From the NCBI GenBank assembly GCA_039707655.1, contig CM077664.1:123788485-123852484 (forward strand): 64,000 nt of DNA. Reading direction: 5' to 3'. Of this stretch, positions 22,515-33,795 are shown one piece after another. The position numbers were made by a program, and so were the translations under genes. This DNA comes from Elymus sibiricus. Lineage: Eukaryota; Streptophyta; Magnoliopsida; Poales; Poaceae. The notes under the pieces are model-generated. The model saw only the letters and a list, made by a program, of their open reading frames with translations, made no database searches and was not told the origin of the DNA. Numbering within the stretch: the stretch's first letter is position 1; each line of letters starts with the position of its first letter.

Positions 22515-23148
22515 TGCTACTTGTAGTCTACGTTGGTATTTCCCCGAAGAGGAGAGGATGATGCAGTACAGTAGAGATAAGTATTTCCCTCAGTTAAGAA
22601 CCAAGGTTATCAATCCAGTAGGAGAACCAAGCAAAATTCCGTTAAGCGCACCTGCACACACAAGAGCAAACACTTGCACCCAACGCAAATAAGAGGGTTG
22701 TCAATCCTCTTAGCGGTTACTTGCAAGGATTAAATCTTATCGAGGTAAATAAATAAACTAAAATACTAATTAAAATAAAAGTAAATAAATTGCAGCAAGG
22801 TATTTTTAGGGTTTTTTTATATGATAAAGATAGACCCGGGGGCCATAGTTTTCACTAGAGGCTTCTCTCTCGAGCACAGAAACATACGGTGGGTAGACAA
22901 ATTACTGTTGGGCAATTGACAGAATAGCAAATAATTATGACGGATTCATGGCAATGATCATGTATATAGGCATCACGTCCGAGACAAGTAGACCGACTCC
23001 TGCCTGCATCTACTACTATTACTCCACTCATCGACCGCTATCCAGCATGCATCTAGAGTATTATAAATTAATAAAAACAGAGTAACGCCTTAAGCAAGAT
23101 GACATGATGTAGAGAAGCAAATTCAAGCAATATGAATAAACCCCATCT
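22515..23148 (-). repeat. Element A right LTR, first piece
   Basis: It starts TGCTACTTGTAGTC and matches 4075-4705 closely. It stops at CCCCATCT, where the composite Helitron enters. The LTR resumes at 30069 with TTTTATCC; joined, the two pieces rebuild the run of five T seen in the left LTR near 4708. Confidence 0.88.
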
Positions 23149-23159
23149 TCTATATCTAT

Positions 23160-23278
23160 TACCTTATATATATATATTATTATTTTTATATTTATATTTA
23201 TATTTATATATATACTAATAATAATAATAATATATAATAATAATAATATATATAATAATAATATCTTTCCCTAATAAT
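23160..23278. repeat. AT-rich simple repeats at the Helitron 5' end
   Basis: TA, TTTATA and TAA-type arrays lie between the start TCTATATCTATTACC and the first TCTTTCCCTAATAATAAAGC. Confidence 0.9.
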
Positions 23279-23416
23279 AAAGCACGGATTGACTCCGTGG
23301 GTTCACCGTCGCACCTTTTTTGCGAAAAAGCCCTTGTGTTTTTGGGTAAAGCACGGATTGACTCCGTGGGTTCACCGTCGCACCTTTTTTGCGAAAAAGC
23401 CCTTGTGTTTTTGGGT
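23279..23416. repeat. Two tandem 69-bp repeats
   Basis: Copies at 23279-23347 and 23348-23416 both start AAAGCACGGATTGACTCCG and end GTGTTTTTGGGT, with no obvious mismatch. The duplicated unit begins with the AAAGCA word that marks each Helitron module start. Confidence 0.95.
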
Positions 23417-24476
23417 AATTGAACCCGCAGTCCATAAATAAGTAAAAAAACATTTCGCACTACTAATTCGGGGCGAATCAGCGGCCCGCCGAGACCCAGA
23501 TTGGGCCTGGGAAATCCATCAAGGCCCGAGCGGCGCCAGTAAGCCGCCGCTTCCCCGAGCTCCATCTCGAGCTCCCTCCTGCGCCCGACAGCGCCGGCCG
23601 GACCTCCTCCACCTCGCTTCGCCGCCGGCGATCGGAACCTCGCCGGACCAGCAGATGAGCAGCGCATCTCTCTCTCCCTTCCTTCTTCTTCTCTCTTCCT
23701 CACATCTCCCTCTCTTCAGGACGCCAGGAGCTCCACAGCCGCCGCCACGAGTCGTCCGTGCTCGGATCCGGCGAGATCCGGCCGCGGGCAACCCATCCCA
23801 GCCACTCCCGCGCTAGATCTGCACCGCCCCTCGCCGTCCCCGTCCGAGTTTGCCTCCAGCGCCGCCGCAAACCACCTCCTGCCTCTGCCCTCGTTCCAGG
23901 AGAATGACGACCAAGCCTCCCCTGCTCGCTCGTGTGGGCCGCGTGACCCTCCAAGGCCCAGCACAGCGCTCGCGCCCAAGCCCAGCCTCCCTGGCCCAGC
24001 CGCGCATCTACCTCACCGAGCTGAGGCCGACAGTCATGCATGGCTCTTAATTAAAGCTGATTGGATTCTCTAATAAAACGTGATTGTAGGCACGGCCTGG
24101 GATGGTGCTGCATTGGTGGCTGGTTTGAAAAAGTGCATGTGTACGCCCAATATTTGCCAGGAAAAATGTGTGTGTACATCCATAAAAGTAGGAACAAATG
24201 TTTCACCCCGTACCCTGGTGCTAGCAGGAGGAGTTGACGATGGCAGCGATAGCAGCAGTCGAGCTGGTGTTAGGCCATCGTCTCGTGAGGATGTGTAGAA
24301 GGTTGGTTTGGTGCCTGGGGTGACCTTACATCTTCATAGACGGCCATGTCGACCAGCCACCGCCAGTCATCGAAGGCCGTGGTGACCTTACATCTTCATC
24401 ATTCCATTTAGCTATATTGTCACCTGGTTTATAGCAAGGGTGTTTGCTCCCTAAAGCATGAGTATGTGATTTTTCT

Positions 24477-24512
24477 CCCGTTGCAACGCACAGGCATTTT
24501 TTTTTTTGCTAA
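24477..24512 (+). other. Internal Helitron 3' end 1 (decayed hairpin, CTAA)
   Basis: CCCGTTGCAACGCACAGG has one stem mismatch relative to the other copies. It is followed by a T run and then CTAA at 24509-24512. The next module start, TAATAAAGCAAGGTGCG, abuts it. Confidence 0.65.
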
Positions 24513-25959
24513 TAAAGCAAGGTGCGTTTCTCCGATTTTTTGATCCGTTCACTCATATTATATTATATTATTTTATTTATTATCCAAGGTGGTACTAATA
24601 AAGCATTATCACCCACGGCGAACATGACAGTAGCATGCAATGGGATCATCATATATGAGCGGCCAGTCTGATCTAGGAATATATAAAAACATGCGTACAA
24701 GTTTTTTTTATGGAACATGCATACAAGTTGAGCTTAACGTGAGCACATACAAAATTAGATGCCTTTGCACTAGAAAAAAAAATTAGATCGTGGTCGATCA
24801 AGATTTTGTGTTGTTCAAAAAAATAATGGGATGCACTAACGCGCGACTTACACAACATCACCCACGGAGGACTTGACAGTAGCAAGCAATCGGATCATCA
24901 TCACATGGCGGCCGGTCTCACACATTAAATGGTGTGGCGCCCATCGCGCTTGAAGGGATGAGCAGACACATCGGTGCATTAGAATTCCCGATAATAATAT
25001 TAGACATATTTTTATTAATTCGATGGATAAAAATACAACTTCATTTACATGTGAATTGCAAAATAATAAACAAGAAATAAAGTATTAAATATATTTCCGT
25101 TATTTAAAATTAAGTTATAGGGCTTAAACATAAAATTTAACCAGTAAAACAGAACATAAGATTAAAGTTAAAGTAAATTATAATGCGATTCCAATCTAAG
25201 TAGAATATAAGTCTGTGGAAGAACAATAAGATATTTGACAAGAAAAATTAAATACCATTTTTAAATGAATATACACCAAGAATTACTTCACCCCATATAC
25301 AAGACATTTAGTAATTATGCCCCAAAAATATCATAGTTTTTTCTACATGCTCCGAGGCTTATTCAGTTATTGAACTGATGAATTTCTTCTTTGTGTCTAA
25401 ATGATCTTGAACCGCTTTTTTGTAGCTAAATTGCGAGGTGTTGTGTTTAGGTGTACATGCCACGGGTGAACTACTTCTTTATATATGAATTGTTGACGTC
25501 AAAAACTAAGATACGATACTGTGATTCTAATATTTGACGTTTCAGAATTGTTTAACTCAATAGCAAAATATTACGATAACACATGCAAAAAAAAACTATA
25601 TCTAAATCACAATAAAAAAATTCATTATTTGTTGGTCATATGCTATATTTTTCTAAGAACAAAACAAATCTTCACTCTTATTTTTCAGCTCGACCCACTA
25701 GCGCTCGTCACCAAAGTACATGGAGTTGGACTCGGAGTCCCTACTGTGCGACACAAACTCCGCACTTTTCTATGTTATATTAGCCAAAGATGGGGGATCT
25801 TTGGACAACGCTCCTAATATTTATTTTGTTTCTCGTGTGGCAGTGTGGAGGATTTCAAGGAGTTTGTTGATTACGTCATGTCTGGTGATGGGTCATGGGG
25901 GGGGGGAGGAGGAGGAGGTCTTGAGCCATTGGGTTAGTGAAGTGAGGTTTTTTTTTTCT

Positions 25960-25989
25960 CCCGTTGCAACGCACGGGCATTTGTGCTAG
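25960..25989 (+). other. Internal Helitron 3' end 2 (hairpin, CTAG)
   Basis: The perfect hairpin CCCGTTGCAACGCACGGG is at 25960-25977, with CTAG at 25986-25989 followed by T. It is directly followed by a long AT-rich array. Confidence 0.8.
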
Positions 25990-26106
25990 TATATATAATA
26001 TATAATAATAATAATATATATAGTAATAATATAATAATATATATAATAATAATAATAATAATATATCTTTACCTAATAATTATTATATATATAATAATAA
26101 TATAAT

Positions 26107-26137
<31 letters not shown>

Positions 26138-26339
26138 ATAATAATATAATTATATATATAATAATAATATAATTATATATATTATATATATACATATTTT
26201 TTTAATAATAATAATATATATATATATATTATATAATATAATTATATTATATATATATATAATAATAATAGTAATAATAATAATATAATTTATTTTAATT
26301 TTTTATTTAATTAATATATAATTATTATTAATTATTATT

Positions 26340-26379
<40 letters not shown>

Positions 26380-26430
26380 TAATAATAATAATATAATATA
26401 ATAATAATTAATTAATTAATAATAATAAAG
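25990..26430. repeat. Long TA/TAA microsatellite complex
   Basis: About 440 bases of TA, TAA and TAATTA runs. A Helitron-start-like TCTTTACCTAATAAT at about 26066 is embedded in it, and it ends in AATAATAAAGCAAATTG at about 26421. The array therefore seems to sit within the start motif of the next module. Confidence 0.92.
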
Positions 26431-28154
26431 CAAATTGATATTCTTGGTTTCGTCCCGCTTAGATGGTTTGGTCTGGTCCGCTTCGTCCTATACGTGAAAA
26501 TCCCTTCGTCCGTTCCTAAGACCCACGTGGCCACAACCTGTATGAGATACGTCGTCCACAGAGTCCGCTTCGATAAGGTGTAGGATTCCATGAGGCTCAC
26601 GTACTTGCACGCTATTCCTTACAATAAAACGAGCACATGATCATATTGTATCTGAGATAAAACTTGCAGTGGACTTCCTGGGACAAAAGCATACAACCTC
26701 TAATCTGTTTTGGACCTACTTCAAAAAAAAAATCTGTTTTGGACCAGTAGTAGGCCGGCGTGCTCATAATAAATAGCGGGACAACACGCGATTAAACGAT
26801 CCTACACCGTGGCCGCCATCACGTCCAAACGCCTTCCCGAACGAGCCGTACCGGATGGAGCCGCCCCACCTTGCCACGACTGTCCGCTTCACGCGCTGCG
26901 AGGAATCCATGGCCCCGGCGCCGCGGGCATCGCTTGTGCTCGGCCTGCTTGACGTCCACGATCCGCATTGTCCTTGGTGGCCTGCTTCGTCTTGTCCGGC
27001 CGAGACATGCACGTCGCCCTGCAGATGTACCGACGCGTTGGCCACCCACCTCGCCTGCAGGGCGATCCACGAGGTGTGCTGGACCGTCATCCTGGTGGAG
27101 CAGTTGACGGTTTGCGTGGGCTTCAATTCTTTCTTTTTTTGCAGATCCGTTTCCTGCAAATCGGTACTAAGACCTATGTTCTCCATCGAAAAGAAGACTA
27201 TGCGGTTCTAGACATGTACCTGATGGCGAGATGATGCATATTGATTGTGTACAGGACTACATGCACAAACATGGCTGGCCGTCTCCGTCTATATCATAGA
27301 ATTGCAGCCTTTCCTGTTCTATTCAAGACGAATAAACAAAGCTATTACAGCTACTGGGTTCTCACCCCAAGTGAGGTCTGGGTTGATCCTCTGCAACTGG
27401 CCTGGTCCCGATTATTTTCAGTGGTGCACAATTTACTTGGTTGGCGATCATATCATCCTTTTTTTTTCGGCCACCGCTACCATTGTTGGTACAGACTTCA
27501 CCCGCAACACGGATCACTTCCTTGCCGTTGTGTCAACATTCTAGAGAACTTGATATTTGCTTCCAGAATCTTCCCTGAAAAGTCCAGCCATATAGTGGTT
27601 GTATGGCGGCTTAATTTAAGGCTGATCGGGGCTGTTATGGCCTGGTCCTGTTAGTTCTGGTGAACAGGGTGAAAAATGTGGTGAGTTATGTTCTGGTTGC
27701 CTTCAGTCCTTTGTAAATATGTCATGCATTAGTTGGTTTATTGCACAGGTATTTTATGTGTTATCTTTTTGCTAGCTTTGCAAATTCATCATTAAGTACT
27801 CCGTATTTTATTAGTTAGGATAATTTATGTCAATGAAGTTGTATTTGGGGTTAATCTATCATAATATCCTTATCCGCAAAAAAGATCAACCATAATAGTT
27901 ATACATGACCCCATCATCAATTAAATTCTTATTGATAATTTTTAGGTATTTGGATTGCTTATTATGTTTAGGTATATTGGATTGCTTACAAATATGAAAA
28001 ACAATTTACCACTCAAAAACTTTTCAAGTAGCAAAACAATTTAAAAGTACTCAAAAGTACCAAAGGCTATTCTTGAAGAGTGAATATGTATAACTTCATT
28101 GTAATGCAGAAGCAACTGACTAGCACGTCCATAAGATTTAGGATACAACCATCT

Positions 28155-28184
28155 CCCGTTGCAACGCACGGGCATGTTTGCTAG
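28155..28184 (+). other. Internal Helitron 3' end 3 (hairpin, CTAG)
   Basis: CCCGTTGCAACGCACGGG is at 28155-28172 and CTAG at 28181-28184, followed by T. A T-rich and TA-rich array (28185-28350) leads to the next start, CTAATATAAAGCAAGG. Confidence 0.8.
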
Positions 28185-28189
28185 TCTAT

Positions 28190-28350
28190 CTTTTTTTTTT
28201 CTATTCTTCTTATCTTATTATATATCTTTTTTTTTATTTTTTTATTTATATATATATATATATAGTATATATATATATAGTATATATATATATATATATA
28301 CTTATTATACTATATATACATATACATACATACATACATACACACACACA
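28190..28350. repeat. T-rich, TA and CATA/CA simple repeats
   Basis: Poly-T, (TA)n, (CATA)n and (CA)n runs separate Helitron module 3 from module 4. The module after it shares GGTGATATTCTTGGTTTCG with the module starting at 26421, so the two are related copies. Confidence 0.9.
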
Positions 28351-28606
28351 CTAATATAAAGCAAGGTGATATTCTTGGTTTCGTCCCGCTTAGATGATTT
28401 TTTTTGTCCTACCTGGCCCACTTGGAGTTTTTTCGTTCGCAAGCACCCCCGGTCTCCCCCGCTCGTGTTTGTTTCGTATACGAGACACCGATCTCAAGTT
28501 TGAGTCAAACTCCACAACCCTGGCCGCCTCCTCTAACCCTCCAATAAATAATGGCTCGGGAAAGAGAAAGCAAAGGGTGGATCCGGCGGCAGAGGAGGAC
28601 TAGCAG

Positions 28607-28732
28607 ATGGAGCCATCGGACGAGGAGGCGTACGACGAGGCCAATTCCACAGGGTGCTTCGTCCCTCCTGCCGAGCGTGAGCGAAAAGGAAGGAAGAGGA
28701 GAGCTGGACGGGGATCGTTCGGAACCAGTTGA
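28607..28732 (+). CDS. Small ORF in Helitron, possible captured exon fragment
   Basis: An ATG frame of 41 codons beginning MEPSDEEAYDEANS, with an acidic start and a basic end rich in Lys and Arg (ERKGRKRRAGRG). It is embedded in GC-rich, exon-like sequence inside Helitron module 4. I cannot name a parent gene. Low confidence that it is translated. Confidence 0.2.
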   Translation: MEPSDEEAYDEANSTGCFVPPAERERKGRKRRAGRGSFGTS

Positions 28733-29650
28733 GAAGCGAGTCCTGGAGCACCATGGCGCTTTCTGTCGACGCTCGAGACCGTCCGTCGCCTACGCGCCTG
28801 CCTAATAGGGAATCAGCAGATTGGGGAGGAGGAAGAAGGGAACACGAAGACGAGACGACTGAGACGTGCGTTGTCTAGCAGCAGACGGCACCGTACGAGC
28901 CTCCGTGTCATGGGCGTTCAGCGGCACAACGGCGTGAGTTTGACGAAGGCAGAGCCTGTGCTGATGTACGACTTGCGGCTGTGTGCCGCGTACGTGCGGT
29001 GGCTGTGTCCGGCGAGCGTGATGTGCGACGCACACGCATGTGCACCACGCGGGCGGCAAAGCATGCTGGCCGGCTGCATGCGTCTCCGGCGTCGTGTGCA
29101 TGACTTGTGTGTCCAGCGTGCTGGGCTTGGTGTGCGTACTTATCTGATGGTCTGCTCTCCGCTGCACTAGCTACGGTCCTTGGGCATCAAGAACAACATG
29201 CATCAGGAAGGAAGCATCCCTGGGTACGCATCTCTAATTGTGTGGTTGCATAGTAGGAGATGAGGCAGGCTGTGACTTGAACATATGATCTGGTTATCAT
29301 GGTATCATTTGTAAACTGAATTGCCTATATATATCTTTGAGTTAAAAGAAGCACGGAGTAGATATAGATAATAAACATAGGAAGTAACATGAGAGAGAAT
29401 TCAGATTCGTAGCTTCAGTTCAGGGTATCGAGCATATATTTACAGATTCTTTTTTTTATGGAATATATTTACAGATTCAGTTCAAACCCAGGAAGCATCA
29501 AACATGTTGATATGAATCCCTCCAAGAAAAGAAACGTGTCTATAAATTTTCTTGATAAAATACGTTTTGATATGAGCTGTACACAAAAAAACATATTTTT
29601 CTAAACTAAAAAATATGGGCAGATTATGCTTGCTGCAACTTTTTTTTTTT

Positions 29651-29768
29651 TGAGTAGATGCTTGGTGCAACTATTACACTCGATTGGTTAGCTTGCTGCT
29701 CCAATTTTTTTTTTGAGTAGATGCTTGGTGCAACTATTACACTCGATTGGTTAGCTTGCTGCTCCAAT
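29651..29768. repeat. Perfect 63-bp tandem duplication in Helitron
   Basis: Copies beginning TGAGTAGATGCTTGGTGCAA at 29651 and 29714 are identical through CTGCTCCAATT. Each is preceded by a T run, which suggests slippage or unequal exchange at the poly-T. Confidence 0.93.
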
Positions 29769-30038
29769 TGTTAGTCTGGGCTGGTTTGCTTCCTGCTGCT
29801 ATTACTTCAGATTTGTTGATATTGCTATTTTTTCATGTTCTACTTTTAAATTTCAGAATGTACCAATAGTAATCTAAAGAATGAATTAACAATAAAGTTA
29901 ACGTTGTTCAGTCAGATTAATTTACTGGGAATCATACCCCATGTCCTGATAAAATGACCCATCTATTTTTGTCATCAGCGACCATTGTCTCATGACATAG
30001 TTCCTCGACCCAGTCGATTCATAGGAACCGCTGTTTTT

Positions 30039-30068
30039 CCCGTTGCAACGCACGGGCATTTGTGCTAG
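30039..30068 (+). other. Terminal Helitron 3' end (hairpin, CTAG)
   Basis: CCCGTTGCAACGCACGGG is at 30039-30056 and CTAG at 30065-30068. The following T is host LTR sequence, as shown by the intact LTR of element A. This copy is the best supported end. Confidence 0.88.
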
Positions 30069-30973
30069 TTTTATCCTTAATGGCAACAATACAAATACGT
30101 GTCATGTCTCCTTCTGTCACTGGGATTGAGCACCGCAAGATTGAATCCATCACAAAGCACCTCTCCCATTGCAAGATAAATCAATCTAGTAGGCCAAACC
30201 AAATCGATAGATCGGAGAGAAATACAAAGCTATAACAATCATGCATAAAAGATTTTAGAGAAGACTCAAATATTTCTCATGAATAATCTGATCATAAACT
30301 CACAATTCATTGGATCCCAACAAACACACCGCAAAAGAAGATTACATCGGATAGAACTCCAAGAACATCAAGGAGAACATTGTATTGAAGATCAAAGAGA
30401 GAGAAGAAGCCATCTAGCTACTAGCTATGGACCCGTAGGTCTGTGGTAAACTACTCACACATCATCGGACGGGCAGCAAGGTTGATGTAGAAGCCCTCCG
30501 TGATCGATTCCCCCTCCGGCAGAGTACCGGAAAAGGCCTCCAGATGGGATCGCAGAAGAACAGAGGCTTGCAGCGGCGGAAAGGTTATTTCTTCTGGCTC
30601 TCTGATGGTTTCCCAATATTTGCGAATTTATAGAATTGGAATTAGGTCAAACGGAGTCATGTGGGCCTGGGGCGCGCCGTGTTGCCTTGTGAAGCCTCCG
30701 TGAGGCTTCTGGCCTCCTCCCGAAGCTTCCAAGGTTTCTTTTGTCCAGAAAAAAATCTCCAAAAAGTTTCATGTCATTTGGACTTCATTTGGTATTGTTT
30801 CTCTGAAAAGCCAAAAACAAGCAGAAAACAGCAACTGGCACTGAGCACTAGGTTAATAGGTTAGTCCCAAAAAATGATATAAAATTGCATATAAGTGCAT
30901 ATAAAAACATCCAAGATTGATACTATAATAGCATGGAACAATCAAAAATTATAGATACGTTGGAGACGTATCA
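30069..30973 (-). repeat. Element A right LTR, second piece
   Basis: It continues the LTR after the Helitron and ends GACGTATCA at 30973. The minus-strand TATA-like box is at 30625-30632. The piece shows what the left LTR looked like before element B: GCGCGCCGTGTTGCC at 30672-30686. Confidence 0.88.
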
Positions 30974-31610
30974 CGCGCGCAGCAGCAACGGGCACTGTTC
31001 ATCGAGAGGCAACCCAACCGGCTACGTCTCACACGTACGGGGGCTCGATCAGCTTCAGTAAGCAGCGAAGGGATCGATCGGGTTCAGTTAGCAGCGAAGA
31101 GGGATCGATCAGGTTCAGTTAGCAGCGAAGGGATCGATCGGTTTCAGTACGTAGTGGGATTGATCGCTCGTGTTCAGTACGTGTAGTAGTGCGAGGGATC
31201 GATTGATCGCTCGGGTTCAGTAAGAAAATGCCTCGCTCGTGTTCAGTTAGCAAACGCCTCGCACACACGCGCGTACGAGAGAAACACGCAAACCACACTG
31301 CATCGCTCGGCCCCGACCACCCACCGATTGCCCGCTGTAACAGGGAACTCCCCGAAAATTTCCTCGCACTTACTTCTACCACGATTTTTTACGTCATGGA
31401 CGGCCCAAAGAATGTCATGCAGGTGCGTCTCCAGCCCGCCCAAGACGAAAAGCTCATTTTCTGTCATAATTTTTTGTCATGGAAGTAGGAGACCACCACA
31501 TCTATGATGATATGTGTTTCTATCACAATATCGTCATAGAAGTGTCATATCGATGACTGAAAAAGTTTTCGTTCGGGCCATAATTTCACGAAAGTGTCTT
31601 TTTTGTAGTG
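30974..31610. mobile_element. Right end of the CACTA element
   Basis: Read on the minus strand, the end is CACTACAAAAAAGACACTTT, a typical plant CACTA terminus. It is followed inward by CATGAC/CATAGA-rich subterminal words seen in Triticeae CACTA families. The terminal base is 31610, and GTA follows as a possible 3-bp TSD that cannot be checked because the other end is missing. Near element A it shares the CTGTTCATC and GGGGCTCGATC words with the left part, 3345-4074. No transposase is visible. Confidence 0.75.
31046..31160. repeat. GATCGATC-GGTTCAGT repeats in CACTA right arm
   Basis: About four imperfect units of 30-33 bp contain GATCGATC, then GGTTCAGTTAGCAGCGAAG or variants. Related GTTCAGTA words continue to about 31250. 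Confidence 0.8.
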
Positions 31611-31911
31611 GTAGGTGGTCTTGGAGCAGCAATGGAGATTGATCATGGATGACAACGGCTTATGGCGGATGACGGCGGCGGCTAGGGCATGAAGGTATTT
31701 TAAGAGCCCTCCCCAAGCCTCCCTGTAGATGTAGGTTCCCTCCTTTAATCCAAGGGATCAAGATGAGCCAAATCCTCTCCCAAACCCTTCATTGGTTACT
31801 AAGGATCACATGGGAAAAAATGGGGACGAAATCGGCAAAGAATCCTGTCTGAAAGGGCAACTTTCGGAGATGTCTGGTCTTTGTACGACCGCGCGCGGTC
31901 GTGCCAGACGC

Positions 31912-32387
31912 TAATACGTCTCCGACGTATCTATAATTTTTGATTGTTTCATGCCATTATCTTACCACTTCCACATACTTTTGGCAACAATTTATATTAT
32001 TTTTGGGACTAACATATTAATCTAGTGCCCAGTGCCAGTTCCTTTTTTTTGCATGTTTTTTTATTTCGTAGAAAATCCATATCAAACGAAATCCAAACGC
32101 GATAAAATTTTACGAAGATTTTTTTATGGAATATATGTGAATTTTGGGCACAAGAATGAATGCAAACGGAAGCCCACAGCCTCCACAAGGCAGGGGGTGC
32201 GCCTCCCCCCTAGGGCATGTCGGGGTGCCTTGTGGGCACCCCGTAAGTCGGTTGGAGCTCTCCTTTGGGTGCAAGGAAGCTAATATCTAGAAAAAAAATG
32301 TGTAAAGTTTCAGCCCGATCGGAGTTACGGATCTCCGGATATTTAAGAAACGGTGTTCGGCTAGAAAAGAGGGACGCGAGACAGAGA

Positions 32388-32458
<71 letters not shown>

Positions 32459-33448
32459 AGAGAGATCCAATCTAGGGGGGCTCCCGCCCCTCGGGAGCCA
32501 TGGCGGCCAAGGACCAGAGGGGGAATCCTTCTCCCATCTAGGGGGGAGGCCAAGCAAGAAGAAGAGAAAGGGAGACCTCTCCCCCTCTCTCTCGGTGGCG
32601 CCGGAGCGCTGCCGGGGGAACCATCATGACGACGATCTACATCAACAACTTTGCCGTCGTCAACAACAACTTTCTCCCCCTCTATGCAGCGGTGTAACCT
32701 CTCTTTTCCCATTGTAAGCTCTACTTAAACATGGTGCTTTATGCCATATATTATTATCCAATGATGTGTTGCCATCCTATGACGTTTGAGTAGATTCGTT
32801 TTGTCCTATGAGTTGATTGATAATCATGATTGGTTTGAGTTGCGTATTTTATTTTGGTGTTGTCCTATGGTGCCCTCCGTGCCACACACATGTGTGGGAT
32901 TCCCGGTGTAGGGTGTTGCAATATGTTCATAATTTGCTTACTGACTGAGTTGCGTGAGCGACAGAAACACAAACTCGGGTAAGCAGGTTGTTGCGTATGG
33001 GATTAAAGAGGACTTTACACTTAAAGCTATGGTTGAGTTTTACCTTAATGATCTTTAGTAGTTGCGGATGCTTGCTAGAGTTCCAATCAGAAGTGCATGT
33101 GATCCATGCAAGGAAGGTATGTTAGCTTACGCATCTCCCTCATATAAAATTGCAATAATGAATACCGATCTAGATATCAATTGCCCAGGGACAATCCTTC
33201 TCATCATTCTCTAAAAGTTTTAAACAACAAACTAACTTTTATTATCTCACAAAGTACTTCTAGTTTTATTCTCGCAAACTAGTTTTATTCCCTGTTCTAG
33301 GTAAAGCAAACGTTGGTGTGTGTACAATTGTATCGGTGGTCGATAGAACTTGAAGAGAATATAAATTCTACCTTTAGCTCCTCATTGGGTTTGACACTCT
33401 TATTTATCGAAAAATCTACAATTGACCCCCTATACTTGTGGGTTATCA
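31912..33448 (+). repeat. Solo LTR (1,537 bp) with TSD GACGC
   Basis: It begins TAATACGTCTCCGACGTATC (TG changed to TA) and ends GTGGGTTATCA. GACGC flanks it at 31907-31911 and 33449-33453, a perfect TSD. No internal region follows, so it is a solo LTR left by recombination between two LTRs. It belongs to a third family sharing only the first ~40 bases with A and B; it looks WHAM-like to me, unverified. Confidence 0.9.
32395..32464. repeat. (CA)n microsatellite with short (GA) tail
   Basis: An uninterrupted CA run of about 60 bases is followed by AGAGAGAGAGA. It lies in the middle of the solo LTR, probably in its transcribed R/U5 part. Open frames across it are artefacts. Confidence 0.95.
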
Positions 33449-33795
33449 GACGCCGTCAAACGCTCTGGACCCTCTCAATAAAATGGTCATTACTTCCTCA
33501 TCCGAACTCCGTAATCAACTTATTGGGCTCGTTGAAATCACGAGAACGACACCAACGCACTAGTGGTATTAGATCTTGATTTGGGACACTTTGAAAATAA
33601 TCACTTTTTTTGACCTTTCGAAACGTCTAAGTCTGGTGCTAGAAGTCCTCCGTAATGAAGCCAACCTCGGCCTTATCTTGCTTGGTCCTAGGTAGCTCCA
33701 AAACACATGTAGACACGACAAAACAAAGGAAACTAATAAAAACTAAGTAAAACCATAAATATGCAATGCTCACAATGAAAAGAGTAAAAACCGGT

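Larger units (their letters stand above)
23149..30068 (+). mobile_element. Composite Helitron with four hairpin-type 3' ends
   Basis: Comparison with the intact LTR of element A defines a 6,920-bp insertion without target duplication, starting TC (TCTATATCTATTACC) and ending CTAG. The end is preceded by the 18-base hairpin CCCGTTGCAACGCACGGG. TC start, hairpin, CTRR end and no TSD are Helitron hallmarks; the host dinucleotide is T/T rather than the usual A/T. Three further hairpin ends lie inside, near 24512, 25989 and 28184, and each is followed by AT-rich sequence and a new CTAATA-AAGCA start. No Rep/helicase gene is present, so it is non-autonomous. GC-rich blocks (23520-24050, 26800-27130, 28540-29170) look like captured exons, but none is recognised. 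Confidence 0.8.
4075..30973 (-). mobile_element. Element A: minus-strand LTR retrotransposon, heavily interrupted
   Basis: Element A consists of a left LTR in two pieces (4075-5328 and 18329-18613), an internal region (18614-22514), and a right LTR in two pieces (22515-23148 and 30069-30973). Element B interrupts the left LTR and a composite Helitron interrupts the right. Flanking 5-mers are CGCAC (4070-4074) and CGCGC (30974-30978), a TSD with one mismatch. The internal region has only a gag-like remnant and no protease, RT or integrase, so the element is non-autonomous. The family resembles Triticeae Gypsy elements of the Sabrina/Fatima/WHAM type; that name is a guess from memory. Confidence 0.8.

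Noticed and set aside
23215..23703. Minus-strand 162-codon frame at the Helitron start
   Set aside because: It is built from the 69-bp duplicated unit and AT microsatellite; no gene-like conservation is visible.
26855..27211. 118-codon plus-strand frame in Helitron module 3
   Set aside because: Three overlapping frames compete here and none shows a motif; it may be captured exon sequence, but coding cannot be supported.
32265..32717. Frames translating a His-Thr or Val-Cys run
   Set aside because: These are translations of a (CA)n microsatellite inside a solo LTR.
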